A DNA stretch of 64,000 nucleotides from Rubrolithibacter danxiaensis (GCF_047272945.1 NZ_JBKOPS010000001.1:310001-374000), one strand, 5' to 3'. Counted from the stretch's first letter, positions 43,858 through 52,886 are shown. Numbers and translations are program-made. Notes: generated by a model not told the origin, from the letters alone.

Positions 43858-44688
43858 TTATAGCCGATAAAAGTTCATCGCATTTCCTCCCCAGAAAGCT
43901 TCCTGTTCGTTTACTGAAAGTTGCCTGGTGTAATTGCTGACAATTTCTATTACTTCCGAATAACTTGCCGCTACCAAACATACCGGCCAGTCCGAGCCGA
44001 ACAGAAGCCTTTTTGCTCCAAATACCTCAAAAACAGTGTCTATATATGGGTAGAAATCTTCCTTCTTCCAGTTCTTCCAGTCAGCTTCAGTTACCATTCC
44101 CGAAATTTTGCAGGATACATTTTCAAATGCGGCAACAGCCTCTATTTCTTTTCTCCATTCGTTTATTTTACTGTTTTTAATATCCGGCTTTGCCAGATGA
44201 TCGATAACAAAGGGCTGATCGGGAAAGCTTGAAACAAATTCAGGAAGATATTGCAGCTGATCCGGAAAAATCAGGATGTCATAGGTATAATTGTACTTAT
44301 TCAACTTGCTGATACCTCTTTTAAACTCCGGCTTTAACATCAAAGCCCGGTCAGCTTCACCCTGCAGTACATGCCTGAAGCCCTTCATTTTTTGAAACCG
44401 ACTGTAATAATCCAGTCTTTCTTCAACATTTTCTTGCTGAAGATCAACCCATCCGACAATCCCTTTAATGAACGCATTTTCTTCCGCATGGGTAAGATGA
44501 AAAGCATTTTCCTCTTCCGACTGGTCGCTTTGAACAGCTATACAACCTTCAAAGCCATGCTGCTTTAAAAGCGGCTGAAGGTCTGCAGGAGTAAAATCTT
44601 TTTGGATAGCCCGCATTTCTTCTGTTATCCAACTGTCTCTAACCGGATCGAACTTCCAGAAATGCTGATGTGCGTCAATTCGTACCAT
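43858..44688 (-). CDS. Amidohydrolase-family L-fuconolactonase
   Basis: 276 residues of the amidohydrolase 2 (COG3618) type. I use ATG 44688 (MVRIDAHQHFWKFDPVRDSWI), 2 bp after the mutarotase stop. An upstream in-frame ATG at 44724 would overlap that gene. Metal/active-site segments: RIDAHQHFW, VGWVDLQ, FVIDHLAKPDI and LLFGSDWPVCL. These match L-rhamnono/L-fucono-gamma-lactonases. It should open L-fucono-lactone to L-fuconate. Neighbours on either side are the mutarotase and the fucose dehydrogenase, so the pathway position is secure. Confidence 0.87.
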   Translation of the reverse strand: MVRIDAHQHFWKFDPVRDSWITEEMRAIQKDFTPADLQPLLKQHGFEGCIAVQSDQSEEENAFHLTHAEENAFIKGIVGWVDLQQENVEERLDYYSRFQKMKGFRHVLQGEADRALMLKPEFKRGISKLNKYNYTYDILIFPDQLQYLPEFVSSFPDQPFVIDHLAKPDIKNSKINEWRKEIEAVAAFENVSCKISGMVTEADWKNWKKEDFYPYIDTVFEVFGAKRLLFGSDWPVCLVAASYSEVIEIVSNYTRQLSVNEQEAFWGGNAMNFYRL

Positions 44689-44690
44689 CA

Positions 44691-45020
44691 CTATAATTGA
44701 AAAATTTTCTCCATCAACACCCATTTCTCACCGGGTTTTGTTCCCGGTAAAGGCTGCTGAAACTTCCACATCAGTTCTTCCCACTCCTGCACTTTTGGAT
44801 TTGACGCATCCATCTCCCCTTTTTTGCTAAATGAAAAACTATCATTTGTATCCATGATCATAAAGAGCCGGTTACCGAAACGGTAGATTTCCATATTGGC
44901 AATTCCGCTGTTTAAAATACTATCCTTTATCTCCTTCCAGATTTCTTTATGATAATTTTCGTATTCTTCAATCAGTTCCGGATCATCTTTCAGATCAAGT
45001 GCTAAACAATATCTTTTCAT
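44691..45020 (-). CDS. RhaM-family sugar mutarotase
   Basis: 109 residues, a dimeric alpha/beta ferredoxin-like protein of the L-rhamnose mutarotase family (DUF718). It reads MKRYCLALDLKDDPELIEEYENYHKEIWKEIKDSI, then GIANMEIYRFGNRLFMIMDTND, with the conserved His of YHKEIW, and ends WEELMWKFQQPLPGTKPGEKWVLMEKIFQL. In this operon it most likely interconverts alpha- and beta-L-fucose for the dehydrogenase. It is a different family from FucU. It is packed between fucP (16 bp) and the lactonase (2 bp). Confidence 0.87.
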   Translation of the reverse strand: MKRYCLALDLKDDPELIEEYENYHKEIWKEIKDSILNSGIANMEIYRFGNRLFMIMDTNDSFSFSKKGEMDASNPKVQEWEELMWKFQQPLPGTKPGEKWVLMEKIFQL

Positions 45021-45036
45021 ATTTTTTTCCTTCTGA

Positions 45037-46287
45037 TTAATGAGATACCGCCATTTTTAACTGTTTTACCTGCAAGTTTTTAACAGCAAAATAAAGTATT
45101 ACTACAAAGCACATCGCCGGCACGATGTAGGCTGTCTGGATATTGCTGCTGTCAGAAATCAATCCCATTATTAAAGGGAAAACAGCTCCGCCCACAATTG
45201 ACATAATTACCAGTGACGAACCAATTTTTGTACGTGCCCCCAGGCCCCTAATGCTTAAGGAGAATATGGTAGGAAACATGATGGACATGAAAAACTCCAC
45301 ACCAACCAAAGCGTAGACTGAGAAAATTCCATCCAGCATCACTGCCATAATCAGCAGAATAAAATTGAGCACACTATAAAGTGCGAGTAATTTTGCCGGT
45401 GCAATATATCTCATCAGGAAAGTCCCGATAAAACGGCCCAGCATAAAGCCCAATAAAGCTGCAGAAAGAAACATGGCAGCCGACTTTTCTTCTATTCCGG
45501 CAACGTGTTTTGAAAAACGGATAAAGAAACTGCTGACGCATACCTGGGCTCCTACATAAAAAAACTGTGCTGTTACTCCGAGCATCAGGTTCTTTTCTTT
45601 CAAAATAGATCCTTCAACCTTGTCAACCCCGTCTTCTTCAATTACATCCGGCAATGTTGTTCTCCATAAAAGGATCGCAACCAGTAATACAACCGAACCT
45701 ATAACAAGAAAAGGTACCTGTACAGAAGAAGCTTCGTGCTGCAGGTAATTATTTAGATCAGCAGGTGACATGGCCGATTCCTGTTGCTCTGTTAAAGTTT
45801 TTCCTGATAAAATAAAAGTGCCGCCAATTAAGGGCGCTAAAGTGGCAGCAAGCCCATTAAAGGATTGAGCAAAGTTTATGCGTTGGGTAGCGCCTTCAGG
45901 ATCTCCTAAAATAGTAATGTAGGGATTAGCCGCGGTTTCTAAAAAAGCAAGCCCCGAAGCGATAATGAATAAAGCTCCTAAAAAGAAAGCATAACTACGA
46001 GTTTCAGCCGCAGGATAAAATAAATAGGCACCAAAGGCAAAAAGAAGCAATCCAACAATTATACCTCCTTTATATCCGTGGCGTTTCATAAATAACGCAG
46101 CCGGAAATGCCATTACAAAATATGCAATGTAAGAAGCGGAATCGATAAGGGCTGATTGAAAATCACTCAGCTGGCATGCTTTTTTTAAGTGAGGAATTAA
46201 AATTGGATTCAGGTTTAATGCAAAGCCCCATAAAAAAAACAGGGAAGTGATGAGGCCTACTGCAAATAAGGTTTTTTTATTGGACAT
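45037..46287 (-). CDS. fucP: L-fucose:H+ symporter FucP-like permease (MFS)
   Basis: 416 residues, 12 transmembrane helices, FucP/sugar-MHS group of MFS. N terminus KKTLFAVGLITSLFFLWGFALNLNPILIPHLKKACQLSDFQSALIDSASYIAYFVMAFPAALFMKRHGYKGGI, then LAFLETAANPYITILGDPEGATQRINFAQSFNGLAATLAPLIGG, the FucP hallmark (ETAANPY, QSFNG). It sits inside an operon with fucose enzymes and a secreted GH29 fucosidase, which supports L-fucose as substrate. FucP-type permeases also take D-arabinose. It starts 57 bp after the aldehyde dehydrogenase stop. Confidence 0.9.
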   Translation of the reverse strand: MSNKKTLFAVGLITSLFFLWGFALNLNPILIPHLKKACQLSDFQSALIDSASYIAYFVMAFPAALFMKRHGYKGGIIVGLLLFAFGAYLFYPAAETRSYAFFLGALFIIASGLAFLETAANPYITILGDPEGATQRINFAQSFNGLAATLAPLIGGTFILSGKTLTEQQESAMSPADLNNYLQHEASSVQVPFLVIGSVVLLVAILLWRTTLPDVIEEDGVDKVEGSILKEKNLMLGVTAQFFYVGAQVCVSSFFIRFSKHVAGIEEKSAAMFLSAALLGFMLGRFIGTFLMRYIAPAKLLALYSVLNFILLIMAVMLDGIFSVYALVGVEFFMSIMFPTIFSLSIRGLGARTKIGSSLVIMSIVGGAVFPLIMGLISDSSNIQTAYIVPAMCFVVILYFAVKNLQVKQLKMAVSH

Positions 46288-46344
46288 AAAGTTTGGTTTA
46301 TAATTGGTTTAGTTAAATATGTACTTATGTAGTCCTCCTTAGAT

Positions 46345-47940
46345 TTATGAGCTAACAGGATTTTTTGTCCATTCGCTGTTTACTAACCGAAAGATATGTA
46401 AGGGATTATTGTCTTTAAGTTCTGCGGGTAACAACTGATCGGGAAAATTCTGAAGAGCAACGGGGCGAACAAAGCGCTCAATAGCTGCTGTTCCAACAGA
46501 AGTAGTGCGGGCATCTGTCGTGGCTGGAAAAGGGCCTCCGTGTTGCTGCGACGGGCAAACTTCAACTCCAGTCGGGAAACCTCCGAACAAAACCCGTCCG
46601 GCTTTGTCTGTTAATAAGTCAGTAAGCGGGCCCACATTGGGCAAATCTTCGTTTCCTGCATGAATAGTAGCTGTTAGCTGGCCGTCTAAACTTTGTATGG
46701 CTTCTTCCAGCTGCCTGTAATTTTCGCAGAGAACAAGCAGGGAGCTGGGTCCGAAAACTTCTTCCATTAACGCTTTATTTTTGATAAAAAGAGCGGCATC
46801 TGTTGTAAATAAGGCGGCACTCACCTGTGTTCGTTCAGGGTTTGCTTCCGCTTCGCTTTCAGCTATAAAATTTACACCTTTTATTTTTTTAAATGACGCT
46901 GTTCCGGAGCAATAAGAACTACAAATAGATTGATTAAGCATTGTCCCTGCCGGAGCCGCTTTTATTTCCCCGGCTAAAGTTTGAATAAATGAGTTTGTTA
47001 ATTCATCCTTTATCAGAAACACAATTCCCGGATTCGTGCAAAACTGTCCTACTCCCAACGTAATCGAGGCCGCGAGTCCTGAAGCAGTAGCTTCAGATTT
47101 TTCCTTTATACATCCCGGTAAAATCACTACCGGATTGATGGAACTCATTTCAGCGTACACCGGAATAGGATCTTTTCTTTCCATCGCTGCTTTAAAAATT
47201 GCCATACCTCCGCTTCGTGAACCGGTAAATCCTATTGCTTTTATCACAGGATTTTTTACCACATTGATAGTGTTATTGTTATCAGCGTAAAACATACCAA
47301 AAACACCTTCGGGCATTCCTGTCCTTTTTGCTGCCTTTATAATCGCCTGTGAAACCAGATCATTTGTTCCGGGATGGGATGGATGTGCTTTTATAATTAC
47401 CGGACAGCCTGCAGCTAATGCCGAAGCAGTATCGCCCCCGGCTGTTGAAAATGCAAGAGGGAAATTGCTGGCGCCAAAAACCAATACAGGGCCTATCGGT
47501 ACAGACATTCTTCTTAAATCTGGTTTAGGAGGCACGCGATCAGGTATTGCAGTATCAATTCTGGCACTTACCCATGATCCTTCTTGAAGGGTTTGTGCAA
47601 AAAGTTTAAGCTGACTGACAGTCCTTCCCCTTTCTCCGGTAATTCGTTCTGCCGGCAAGGCACTTTCTGAAACGCAGCGCTCAATCAATTCATCGCCCAA
47701 GGCTCCGATTTCATCTGCAATGGCATCCAAAAAGGAGGCTTTTTCTGCTCCGCTTTTTGCTCTGTATATTTTAAAAGCACGTTCAGAAAGGTTCAGGATT
47801 TCAGCAATTTCAGCTTCTGTAGCATAGAAAAAGTCTTCTTCTGAATAACTTGCTGCTGCCGGACTAAAGGCTTTAAATGACTCTTTTCCTGCTGCTGAGA
47901 AATTAAATCCGATGCAATTTTTCCCTGTTATAGCACTCAT
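46345..47940 (-). CDS. NAD(P)+ aldehyde dehydrogenase, alpha-ketoglutaric semialdehyde dehydrogenase-like
   Basis: 531 residues, slightly longer than most ALDHs, in keeping with the KGSADH/2,5-dioxovalerate group. Motifs: SVPIGPVLVFGASNFPLAFSTAGGDTASALAAGCPVIIKAHPSHPGTN (cofactor site), KAIGFTGSRSGGMAIF, IPVYAEMSSINPVVILPG (general base Glu near 268) and LGVGQFCTNPGIVF (catalytic Cys near 303). The KAHPSHPGT stretch is typical of this group. It could oxidise alpha-ketoglutaric semialdehyde to alpha-ketoglutarate, the final step of pentose-acid routes; L-lactaldehyde is a less likely substrate since this pathway makes lactate directly. It lies inside the operon between the FAH enzyme and fucP. 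Confidence 0.87.
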   Translation of the reverse strand: MSAITGKNCIGFNFSAAGKESFKAFSPAAASYSEEDFFYATEAEIAEILNLSERAFKIYRAKSGAEKASFLDAIADEIGALGDELIERCVSESALPAERITGERGRTVSQLKLFAQTLQEGSWVSARIDTAIPDRVPPKPDLRRMSVPIGPVLVFGASNFPLAFSTAGGDTASALAAGCPVIIKAHPSHPGTNDLVSQAIIKAAKRTGMPEGVFGMFYADNNNTINVVKNPVIKAIGFTGSRSGGMAIFKAAMERKDPIPVYAEMSSINPVVILPGCIKEKSEATASGLAASITLGVGQFCTNPGIVFLIKDELTNSFIQTLAGEIKAAPAGTMLNQSICSSYCSGTASFKKIKGVNFIAESEAEANPERTQVSAALFTTDAALFIKNKALMEEVFGPSSLLVLCENYRQLEEAIQSLDGQLTATIHAGNEDLPNVGPLTDLLTDKAGRVLFGGFPTGVEVCPSQQHGGPFPATTDARTTSVGTAAIERFVRPVALQNFPDQLLPAELKDNNPLHIFRLVNSEWTKNPVSS

Positions 47941-47993
47941 AGATTTTGTACTTTATATAACTTATTCTACCTCTATCCTTCATCCAATAGCCA

Positions 47994-48042
47994 TCGAACT
48001 CCGCTCAGAATGACGCCTTTTTGTCACTCTGAGCGGAGTCGA
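47994..48042. repeat. REP-like palindrome within the fucose operon
   Basis: Arms 47994-48014 and 48023-48042 pair over 19 of 20 positions (one mismatch, one bulge) around loop GCCTTTTT. The right arm contains TCACTCTGAGCGGAGTCGAA, a type of sequence frequent in intergenic regions of many Bacteroidota. It lies between the aldehyde dehydrogenase start and the end of the preceding FAH gene. Confidence 0.65.
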
Positions 48043-48046
48043 AGAA

Positions 48047-48883
48047 TTAAGAGACATAATTTATCAACGTTCCAATGCCTTCAATACTTATCTGAATTTC
48101 ATCCTTTGATCTCAACGTAAAGTCATTCCCGGGTACGATACAGGTACCGGTCATTAAAAACACACCGTCGGGAAAGCTGCACTCCCGAAAAAGAAAATCT
48201 ACCAGTTCTGTATGGCTTCTTTTCATCTGGTTAATTTGTATACTGCCTTCAAATGCGCTTTTATTCTCTCTTAAAATTACCATCCTGATTTCAGTTTCGG
48301 AGGAAATAGGATCCTCAGGAATATAAATACAGGGGCCTAATCCTGCACATCCGTCAAAAACTTTTGCCTGAGGTAAATACAAAGGATTTTCTCCTTCAAT
48401 ACTTCTCGAACTCATGTCATTCCCAATCGTATATCCCGCAATTTTTCCTGAACTGGTAATGAACAGTGTAAGTTCAGGCTCGGGTACATCCCAGGTAGAA
48501 TCTTTGCGAATATTTACAAAACCTTTATGGCCAACAGTGCGATGAGCAGTAGCTTTAAAGAATAATTCAGGGCGTTCTGCCTCATATACCTTATCGTAAA
48601 AAGTGGCTCCTCCCGATTCCCGGGATTCTTCCATCCTGGCCGCTTTGCTTCTTAAATAAGTTACGCCGGCAGCCCATATTTCCTGCTTGTTTACAGGAGG
48701 TAATAGTTTTTCGCTATTCAGGATCTCCTTCGTTTCAAGCGGCTGAAGATTTTCTATGATATTTTGAATTTTTACATACAAATCATCCTGATTTATCAAC
48801 TCATCCCAATCGGTATTTTCAATCAAATAGCAGGAATTTTCATTTTCAACAATGCTATTTAAGCGGGTTCTGTAAATCTTCAT
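48047..48883 (-). CDS. FAH-family protein, probable 2-keto-3-deoxy-pentonate dehydratase
   Basis: 278 residues. The N-terminal 60 residues are extra; the FAH core then shows ELFFKATAHRTVGHKGFVNIRKDSTWDVPEPELTLFITSSGKIAGYTIGNDMSSRSIEGENPLYLPQAKVFDGCAGLGPCIYIPE, with the metal-binding Glu pair in VPEPELTL and Asp in GNDMSSR. This layout is that of 2-keto-3-deoxy-D-arabinonate dehydratase (KdaD/AraD-type) rather than the hydrolases. The neighbouring semialdehyde dehydrogenase would take its product. It differs from the FAH enzyme at 48919 in length, order and sequence. The assignment to D-arabinose metabolism is inference. Confidence 0.8.
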   Translation of the reverse strand: MKIYRTRLNSIVENENSCYLIENTDWDELINQDDLYVKIQNIIENLQPLETKEILNSEKLLPPVNKQEIWAAGVTYLRSKAARMEESRESGGATFYDKVYEAERPELFFKATAHRTVGHKGFVNIRKDSTWDVPEPELTLFITSSGKIAGYTIGNDMSSRSIEGENPLYLPQAKVFDGCAGLGPCIYIPEDPISSETEIRMVILRENKSAFEGSIQINQMKRSHTELVDFLFRECSFPDGVFLMTGTCIVPGNDFTLRSKDEIQISIEGIGTLINYVS

Positions 48884-48918
48884 CGGACTTTTATCAGGAG
48901 ATTATTGTTTTGTAAGTT

Positions 48919-49776
48919 CTATTTACCATATCCTTTCACCCGTTGCCTTGATGTTCCCAACCCATCTATTCCTAATTCAACAATATCTCCGTCTTTCAGG
49001 TAAAGCGGTTCTGGTTTCATACCCATTCCTACACCGGCCGGCGTTCCGGTAGTAATGATATCTCCGGGAAGCAAAGTCATAAACTGGCTGACGTAGGATA
49101 CAAGAAAGGGGATATTAAAAATCAAATTGGAGGTATTTCCGTTCTGCATCACCTGTCCGTTTAGTTTAAGCCATAACCCAAGGTTGTGTACATCGGCAAC
49201 TTCATCTTTAGTAGCCATAAAAGGGCCTAAGGGTGCAAATGTATCACAGCCTTTGCCTTTATCCCAGGTACCGTTCCGCTCCAGCTGAAATTCCCTTTCA
49301 GAAACATCATTGTGCAAAACATAGCCGGCAATATATTCCATTGCTTCCGCCTCTGCTACATAACTTGCTTTTTTACCCATTACTACTGCAAGTTCAACTT
49401 CCCAATCGGTTTTTTTAGAGTTTTTAGGAATAATTATATCATCGAAAGGGCCCACAATTGCCGTGGTAGCTTTCATAAAAATAACAGGCTCCGGCGGAAG
49501 CGGTGCATTTGTTTCTTTTGCATGATCGGCATAATTTAAACCAATGCAAACCAACTTAGACGGCCGGCCAAGCGGACTACCCAAACGAACATCTGCAGGA
49601 AGTTCCGGAAGGTTATCGCGATGCTCTTCAACAAACTTTTGTAAACGGTTTACCCCATCGCTTTCAAAAAAATGTTCGTTATAATCTTCTCCAAAAGCAG
49701 ATGTATCATATTTTTTATCGTTTAAAATAATTCCTGTTTTCTCTTTTCCGGGTTCTCCGAATCGTATTAATTTCAT
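48919..49776 (-). CDS. FAH-family 2,4-diketo-3-deoxy-L-fuconate hydrolase
   Basis: 285 residues. Core motifs: LVCIGLNYADHAKETNAPLPPEPVIFMKATTAIVGPFDDIIIP, DWEVELAVVMGKKASYV (metal-binding Glu residues), GYVLHNDVSEREFQLERNGTWDKGKGCDTFAPLGPFM and LLPGDIITTGTPAGVGMGMKP. This matches the diketo-deoxy-sugar acid hydrolases (LRA6/FucH type), which cut 2,4-diketo-3-deoxy-L-fuconate to pyruvate and L-lactate. The SDR two genes upstream (51087-51851) makes the 2,4-diketo acid. It lies 10 bp after the GH29 gene and 35 bp before the second FAH gene. Confidence 0.85.
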   Translation of the reverse strand: MKLIRFGEPGKEKTGIILNDKKYDTSAFGEDYNEHFFESDGVNRLQKFVEEHRDNLPELPADVRLGSPLGRPSKLVCIGLNYADHAKETNAPLPPEPVIFMKATTAIVGPFDDIIIPKNSKKTDWEVELAVVMGKKASYVAEAEAMEYIAGYVLHNDVSEREFQLERNGTWDKGKGCDTFAPLGPFMATKDEVADVHNLGLWLKLNGQVMQNGNTSNLIFNIPFLVSYVSQFMTLLPGDIITTGTPAGVGMGMKPEPLYLKDGDIVELGIDGLGTSRQRVKGYGK

Positions 49777-49786
49777 ATCGTGTGCC

Positions 49787-51076
49787 TTAGTTCAAATTTA
49801 ATTTTATTACTGTATCGTAGGGATCTTGTTTTACCTGATCAAGATATACAAAAACCCCTTCCGGCTGCTGTTTATATTTCAAGGTTTGTTTATTTACCGA
49901 AGCTGCGGTTACCTTCCCTTTAAGACCCGGAATGAAAATATATGACTTACCTACAGGTTTTAACACGTGAGCGAAATAAACTTTATCCTTTGAAGTGACT
50001 ACGCCCCAGTCTTGCGGAGGAATAACATTTCCACGGGTCCCATAAATACTTTCACCGTTATTTTTCACCCAGTTTCCTACTACTGCAAGTGTATCAGTAA
50101 ATTCACTTTGAATTTTCCCGTTAGGCATCGGCCCAACATTTAGCAGGAAGTTTGCATTACGGCCCGCCGCGTTCACCAAATAGTGTATAATTTGCTTAAC
50201 AGACTTGTAGTTATTGTCTTTTATATTAAATCCCCAGCTATTGTTAATAGTTTCGCAGGTTTCTAAAGGAAGATTTCCGATTTTAGAATTGCCGCTGAAA
50301 CCGGTAGTGTTTTCTCCGGGAAGGTCCTTCTCAAACATTTGAAAATCTTCGCCCTCAAATGGTGCAAGGTGGTGGTTATTACCAACAAGAATTTTAGGAT
50401 TTAGAGAATGGATTAAAGAGTAAATCTCGTTATAATGCCAGTTAACAGTTGGCCTTTCCCAATGGCCGTCAAACCATATTCCTTTTACTCCGGGATATTT
50501 TGTGATTAATTCCGTCAGCTGAGTTTTCATAAAAGAAATGTAGCTGTTCCAGTCGGTATCGGCAGGCGCCCCGTTTACAATAGGTTTTCCAAAGCCATAA
50601 TCCGGTCTTCCCCAATCTAACAGTGAATAATAAAAATGCAGCTCAATCCCTTCTTTCTCGCACTCTTTAGCAAGCTCCATTAAAGGATCTTTTTTATAAG
50701 GGGTTGCATCAACAATATTGTACGGAGAAGCTTTGGTTTGAAACATACTGAATCCGTCGTGGTGCCTTGAAGTGATGGTGATGTATTTCATTCCGGCATT
50801 CTTTGCCATTTGCACCCATTGTTTTGCATTAAATTCCTGTGGATTAAAGAAATTTGCCAGTCGTTTATAATTATCATACGGAATTTTTTCCGTGTGCATT
50901 ACCCACTCACCATCTCCTAAAATGCTGTATATTCCCCAATGTATGAACAAGCCAAACTTCATGTCCTGGAAATCTTTTCTGGATTCAAGATTAGCCGCAG
51001 AAGGTTTGTATGTAGTTTGTGCGTTTGTAAACAATACAATTGCTAAGAGGTATGCCGAAAGCAGTATTTTCTTCAT
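49787..51076 (-). CDS. Alpha-L-fucosidase, GH29
   Basis: 429 residues. Signal peptide MKKILLSAYLLAIVLFTNA/Q. GH29 signatures: FGLFIHWGIYSILGDGEWVMH, MKYITITSRHHDGFSMF, FYYSLLDWGRPDYGFG and GVKGIWFDGHWERP, where Asp203 is the predicted nucleophile. The C-terminal part reads GRNANFLLNVGPMPNGKI and ends in a small beta domain of about 75 residues. The length fits GH29 subfamily A-like enzymes that take single alpha-fucosyl links. It should act in the periplasm and feed FucP. Co-transcribed with catabolic genes at 10-bp gaps. Confidence 0.93.
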   Translation of the reverse strand: MKKILLSAYLLAIVLFTNAQTTYKPSAANLESRKDFQDMKFGLFIHWGIYSILGDGEWVMHTEKIPYDNYKRLANFFNPQEFNAKQWVQMAKNAGMKYITITSRHHDGFSMFQTKASPYNIVDATPYKKDPLMELAKECEKEGIELHFYYSLLDWGRPDYGFGKPIVNGAPADTDWNSYISFMKTQLTELITKYPGVKGIWFDGHWERPTVNWHYNEIYSLIHSLNPKILVGNNHHLAPFEGEDFQMFEKDLPGENTTGFSGNSKIGNLPLETCETINNSWGFNIKDNNYKSVKQIIHYLVNAAGRNANFLLNVGPMPNGKIQSEFTDTLAVVGNWVKNNGESIYGTRGNVIPPQDWGVVTSKDKVYFAHVLKPVGKSYIFIPGLKGKVTAASVNKQTLKYKQQPEGVFVYLDQVKQDPYDTVIKLNLN

Positions 51077-51086
51077 CTTTTTTAAA

Positions 51087-51851
51087 TTAGGTGTTCAATT
51101 TTATAAAGCCGCCGTCAATAGCGTAATCAGAGCCGGTAATAAAAGAAGCCTCGTCTGAGCAGAGGTAAACAATTAAATTGGCAATTTCTTCAGGTTTTGC
51201 CATTCGGCCGATAGGCTGCGTTTTGGAAAGTTTTTCAAACATTTCCTGTTCCTGACCGGGATAATTTTTCTTCAAAAAACCATCTACAAAAGGCGTGTGA
51301 ACCCTACCCGGAGAAATACAATTGCAACGAATATTGTCTTTCAAAAAATCTTTGGCAACAGAAAACGTCATAGAACGCACTGCTCCTTTACTCATGGAAT
51401 AAGCAAACCGATCTGAAAGTCCCAAATCTGCAGCTACTGAGGACAGGTTGAGTATTATTCCTCCGCCATTCTTTTTCATTAACGGAATAACCGCATGCAG
51501 GCAATTGTAAACTCCTTTAACATTTACCCGAAGAATCCGTTCGAAATCTTCTTCTGAAGTATTTTCTGCATTTCCTATATGCGATACTCCTGCGCTGTTT
51601 ATCAGAATATCAATAGGGCCGATTTTATTAAATACCTCCGCTACTTCAGTTTGATTGCTTACATCACAGAGATAAAAATCAGCCTTGCCGTTTTCTGCTG
51701 AAATCTCGTCAGCCGTTTCTTTTGCTCCCTGCATATTCACATCCAAAATGGTAACAGCAGCACCCTGCGATGCAAAAACCCGGGCAACGGCTTTGCCTAT
51801 TCCGCTTCCGCCACCGGTTATTACAGCCGACTTTCCTTTTAAACTAAACAT
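51087..51851 (-). CDS. SDR oxidoreductase, probable 2-keto-3-deoxy-L-fuconate dehydrogenase
   Basis: 254 residues. TGGGSGIGKAVARVF, an Asp after strand 2 (TILDVN) that favours NAD+, NSAGVSHIG, a Ser in ILNLSSVAAD, an intact YSMSK catalytic pair, and RCNCISPGRVHTPFV. The sequence fits KDF dehydrogenases (FucK/LRA5 type), oxidising C4 of 2-keto-3-deoxy-L-fuconate to the 2,4-diketo acid that the FAH enzyme at 48919 splits. It is the first gene of the operon, 150 bp from the divergent AraC gene, so the operon promoter must lie in 51852-52001. Confidence 0.84.
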   Translation of the reverse strand: MFSLKGKSAVITGGGSGIGKAVARVFASQGAAVTILDVNMQGAKETADEISAENGKADFYLCDVSNQTEVAEVFNKIGPIDILINSAGVSHIGNAENTSEEDFERILRVNVKGVYNCLHAVIPLMKKNGGGIILNLSSVAADLGLSDRFAYSMSKGAVRSMTFSVAKDFLKDNIRCNCISPGRVHTPFVDGFLKKNYPGQEQEMFEKLSKTQPIGRMAKPEEIANLIVYLCSDEASFITGSDYAIDGGFIKLNT

Positions 51852-52001
51852 ATATTTTCAATTTTTTGGAAGATTAATAATTGGTAAGGCAAAATACACG
51901 GATTTTTTAATTTTAAATATTGCTTTATTACCCATTTATTATGCTATTTTGGCATCTACTTTACTATTATTAGCAGTTTTAGTATATCCAACTGAATTCT
52001 G

Positions 52002-52886
52002 ATGAAGCCACAATTATTAAAAGTAGCAACCGGCATAACCGATTCGTTCAGCGTACGGCAGGATAACGTTCCCTATATAAATAACAAATGGCACTATCAT
52101 CCGGAAGTAGAACTTATCCATTTTGAAAAAGGAAATGGCACCCAATTTATTGGCGACAATATTAAATCCTTTACCGATGGCGATGTTCTGCTTGTTGGTT
52201 CTGATTTACCTCATTACTGGCGTTTTGATGAGCGTTATTTTCATAAAAGCACAACAATATTGACAGAAACTGATATACGCGTTGCACATTTCTCGGAAAA
52301 TTTCTGGGGCGAGCGATTTTTACAGCTGCCTGAAAACAAAGCAATACGGGATGTGCTCGAAAAATCAAAAAGAGGCTTACAGGTTACGGGTGAGTCAAGA
52401 AAGAGAGTAGCCTTTATCCTTGAAAAAATGCTGATAAAAACTGGTACGGAGCGCTTGATATTGCTATTGGAGGCTTTGCTGGAAATCGGCAGTTCTGAAA
52501 ATTATGCTAGTTTATCCTCTATCGGGTTTAGTTACATACCTAATGACCCTGAGAGCGACCGCATGAGCACTATTTATGAATATTGCATTGCAAACTTCCG
52601 TAAAAATATATGTACAGAAGAGATTGCCGCTATTGCTCATTTAAGTCCAAATTCATTTTGCAGGTATTTTAAATCGCGTAACAGGAAAACTTTTTCTGAA
52701 TTTATGATTGAAATACGGGTGGGTTATGCCTGCAAACTGTTAATTGAAAATAACAGTACCGTAAAAGAGATTTGCTTTGATAGCGGATTTAATAATTTTG
52801 CCAGCTTTCATAAATATTTCAGGATGAAAACCGGCAAAAGCCCCTTACGGTACAGGAAAGAATTTTTGAGGGAAAAAAGTTTGTGA
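52002..52886 (+). CDS. AraC-family transcriptional regulator with cupin sensor
   Basis: 294 residues. An N-terminal cupin barrel (WHYHPEVELIHFEKGNGTQFIGDNIKSFTDGDVLLVGSDLPHYW; His-rich) is the likely sugar-binding part. Helices follow at 110-175. The C-terminal double helix-turn-helix covers about 190-285: ICTEEIAAIAHLSPNSFCRYFKSRNRKTFSEFMIEIRVGYACKLL and VKEICFDSGFNNFASFHKYFRMKTGKSPLRYRKE. It is divergent from the fucose operon with a 150-bp shared promoter region, so it most likely activates that operon when fucose or an intermediate binds. No clear operator repeat was found in the gap. Confidence 0.9.
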   Translation: MKPQLLKVATGITDSFSVRQDNVPYINNKWHYHPEVELIHFEKGNGTQFIGDNIKSFTDGDVLLVGSDLPHYWRFDERYFHKSTTILTETDIRVAHFSENFWGERFLQLPENKAIRDVLEKSKRGLQVTGESRKRVAFILEKMLIKTGTERLILLLEALLEIGSSENYASLSSIGFSYIPNDPESDRMSTIYEYCIANFRKNICTEEIAAIAHLSPNSFCRYFKSRNRKTFSEFMIEIRVGYACKLLIENNSTVKEICFDSGFNNFASFHKYFRMKTGKSPLRYRKEFLREKSL

